Notes under the pieces: generated by a model | Databases searched by the model: none | What the model was told of the DNA's origin: nothing | The model's input: only the letters and a program-made list of their open reading frames with translations | Shown: positions 62,846-64,000 of the stretch, piece by piece | Numbering within the stretch: position 1 is the stretch's first letter | Layout: each line of letters starts with the position of its first letter | Translations under genes and position numbers: made by a program | DNA from: Synechococcus sp. JA-2-3B'a(2-13) | Lineage (GTDB): Bacteria; Cyanobacteriota; Cyanobacteriia; Thermostichales; Thermostichaceae | Direction: 5' to 3' | Length of the DNA: 64,000 bases | Assembly: GCF_000013225.1 (NCBI RefSeq) | Contig: NC_007776.1 | Span: forward strand, 2,920,501 to 2,984,500

Positions 62846-63196
62846 ACCTGCGATCTGCTCCTGGCACTGGGAGGAAATGAGTTTACATATAGCAAAATAG
62901 CAAACACCACAGCAGCCCGGCTGCTCAAATGGAACTTGTCAGAGGAGAAGCAGACGACCTTCGCCAGCCCCCCAGGCCGTCCTGAGAGCGGCAACCCCGG
63001 AAAAATAATCCCGGCCAAGCTCATCGGCCAAAAATATGGATTTTTTGTTAAATTGTTGCTTGTGGTGCCCACAGCTCTGGCCTGCCAGCGGCTTGTGATG
63101 TAACGGCTTTATTTGGTATCATGCAAGGCCGTAACAGTTGGTAACTTTCTAGAGCCTTTTTCTCAGTTTTGCCCTGCCCGTCCCCAAGGAGTTCCC
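62846..63196. other. Divergent intergenic region between petH and prk
   Basis: About 350 bp with no gene. It holds the promoters of two genes for NADPH and RuBP supply; a candidate for prk is listed separately. Confidence 0.5.
63093..63122 (+). promoter_or_regulatory. Candidate sigma-70-type promoter for prk
   Basis: TTGTGA (63093-63098) and TATCAT (63117-63122) are separated by 18 bp, about 75 bp before the prk ATG. Sequence match only. Confidence 0.4.
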
Positions 63197-64000
63197 ATGG
63201 CAAGCAGTCCTGATCGTGTTGTGATGATTGGTGTCGCCGGAGATTCTGGCTGTGGCAAGTCCACCTTTTTACGCCGGCTGGGGGATCTATTTGGCCGGGA
63301 TCTGATTACCACCATCTGTCTGGATGACTATCACTCCTTGGATCGCTACCAGCGCAAAGAGAAGGGCATCACGGCGCTGGATCCCCGCGCCAACAACTTC
63401 GACCTGATGTACGAGCAGGCCAAGGCGCTCAAGAACGGCCAAAGCGTGATGAAGCCCATCTACAACCACGAGACGGGGATGATTGACCCGCCGGAGCTGG
63501 TGGAGCCCAACCGCATCATCGTCCTAGAGGGGCTGCATCCCATGTATGACGAGCGGGTGCGCGAGCTGCTGGACTTTAAGGTGTACTTGGATCTGGCGCC
63601 GGAGATCAAGATTGCTTGGAAGGTGAAGCGGGACATGGCCGAGCGGGGCCACACCTACGAAGATGTGTTGCGCTCAATCGAGGCTCGCCGCCCGGACTTT
63701 GAAGCCTATGTCGATGTGCAGAAGCAGTACGCCGATGCCGTCATTGAGGTTTTGCCTACCCAGTTGTTGCCGGAGCTGGATCCAGAGCACAAAGTACTGC
63801 GGGTGCGGCTGATCCAGCGGGAAGGGGTGAAGTACTTCGACCATGTCTATCTCTTTGACGAAGGCTCCACCATTGATTGGATCCCCTGCGGCAAAAAGCT
63901 GACTTGTTCCTATCCAGGGATCCGCCTCCACTATGGCCCTTCCACCTACTTCGAGCACCCGGTTTCGATTCTGGAGATCGACGGCACCTTCGACAAGCTG
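63197..64000 (+). CDS. prk: Phosphoribulokinase, 3' end outside window
   Basis: Calvin-cycle kinase making RuBP from ribulose 5-phosphate and ATP. 268 codons are present without a stop. The P-loop is GVAGDSGCGKSTF (about 13-24) and CLDDYHSLDR follows. C19 (in the P-loop) and C41 match the redox-sensitive pair of photosynthetic PRK that is oxidised in the dark and binds CP12. Later blocks NNFDLMYEQAKALKNG, PIYNHETG, IIVLEGLHPMYDERVR and RRPDFEAYVDVQK are typical. AAGGAG precedes ATG 63197. Confidence 0.97.
   Translation, partial: MASSPDRVVMIGVAGDSGCGKSTFLRRLGDLFGRDLITTICLDDYHSLDRYQRKEKGITALDPRANNFDLMYEQAKALKNGQSVMKPIYNHETGMIDPPELVEPNRIIVLEGLHPMYDERVRELLDFKVYLDLAPEIKIAWKVKRDMAERGHTYEDVLRSIEARRPDFEAYVDVQKQYADAVIEVLPTQLLPELDPEHKVLRVRLIQREGVKYFDHVYLFDEGSTIDWIPCGKKLTCSYPGIRLHYGPSTYFEHPVSILEIDGTFDKL

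Noticed and set aside
1-64000. CRISPR arrays
   Set aside because: No regularly spaced direct repeats were seen; the short dispersed repeats are irregularly placed, occur on both strands and lie within genes.
1-64000. tRNA and rRNA genes
   Set aside because: I looked for T-arm GTTCGA-type sequences with matching acceptor stems in the gaps and found none; a covariance search could settle this.

Overview
The window reads as a chromosomal segment of a thermophilic unicellular cyanobacterium, most likely the hot-spring Synechococcus lineage related to strains JA-3-3Ab and JA-2-3B'a. This identification is inference. It rests on oxygenic photosynthesis genes (psaF, psaJ, psaL, cpcS, ycf34, ycf39, petH, prk, the ndhF3-ndhD3-cupA-cupS CO2-uptake operon), on the great excess of the palindrome GGGATCCC where most cyanobacteria use GCGATCGC, and on many small mobile and repeated elements. 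Gene density is high and most of the window is housekeeping sequence. The first gene (3-methyladenine DNA glycosylase) and the last (phosphoribulokinase) are cut by the window edges.

Layout. 1-2.7 kb: glycosylase, MoaD-like sulfur carrier, a FAS1 protein and threonine synthase. 3.2-6.2 kb: mnmG and tsaD, convergent and overlapping. 6.4-7.9 kb: psaF-psaJ-psaL and a CsbD-like gene. 8.1-12.7 kb: mini-RNase III, an rRNA 2'-O-methyltransferase, DUF1816, ferredoxin, thiD and a GDYXXLXY protein, with a miniature transposon derivative at 10.36-10.58 kb. 12.9-14.2 kb: an intact solo tnpB element. 14.2-16.9 kb: esterase, hemF, ycf34 and a small membrane protein. 16.9-17.9 kb: transposon debris. 17.9-26.3 kb: cpcS, a hypB gene split by a 279-bp insertion, a Cdc48-type AAA ATPase, a glycolate-oxidase-like FAD enzyme, a methyltransferase, rpmI-rplT and a binding protein; the segment is bounded by inverted copies of the same 279-bp element. 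26.4-36.2 kb: purH, cysE, an LpxB-like protein, ubiA, a response regulator, a CCA-adding enzyme, hemH and a hypothetical gene. 36.4-50 kb: tic20-like, moaC, membrane proteins, an alpha-E/ATP-grasp pair, gamma-carbonic anhydrase, hydrolases and a cupin. 50-57 kb: ycf39 and the inducible CO2-uptake operon. 57-64 kb: a decayed CHRD gene, tldD, leuS, petH and prk.

The most notable structure is a dispersed repeat of about 25 bp with a TCGCG-CAGC core followed by a short hairpin whose stem varies with compensation while the triloop stays GGA or AGA (GGAC-GGA-GTCC, GTGC-GGA-GCAC, GTTGC-AGA-GCAAC, GGCC-GGA-GGCC). More than twenty copies are visible. At least thirteen lie inside protein genes without breaking the frame; in all seven sense-oriented intragenic copies the reading frame is the same, giving peptides like R-x-S-G-T-E-S-F. 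This recalls the Rickettsia palindromic elements and may be the least described feature here. The IS605-type ends and the 279-bp element also contain hairpins that keep pairing while changing sequence.
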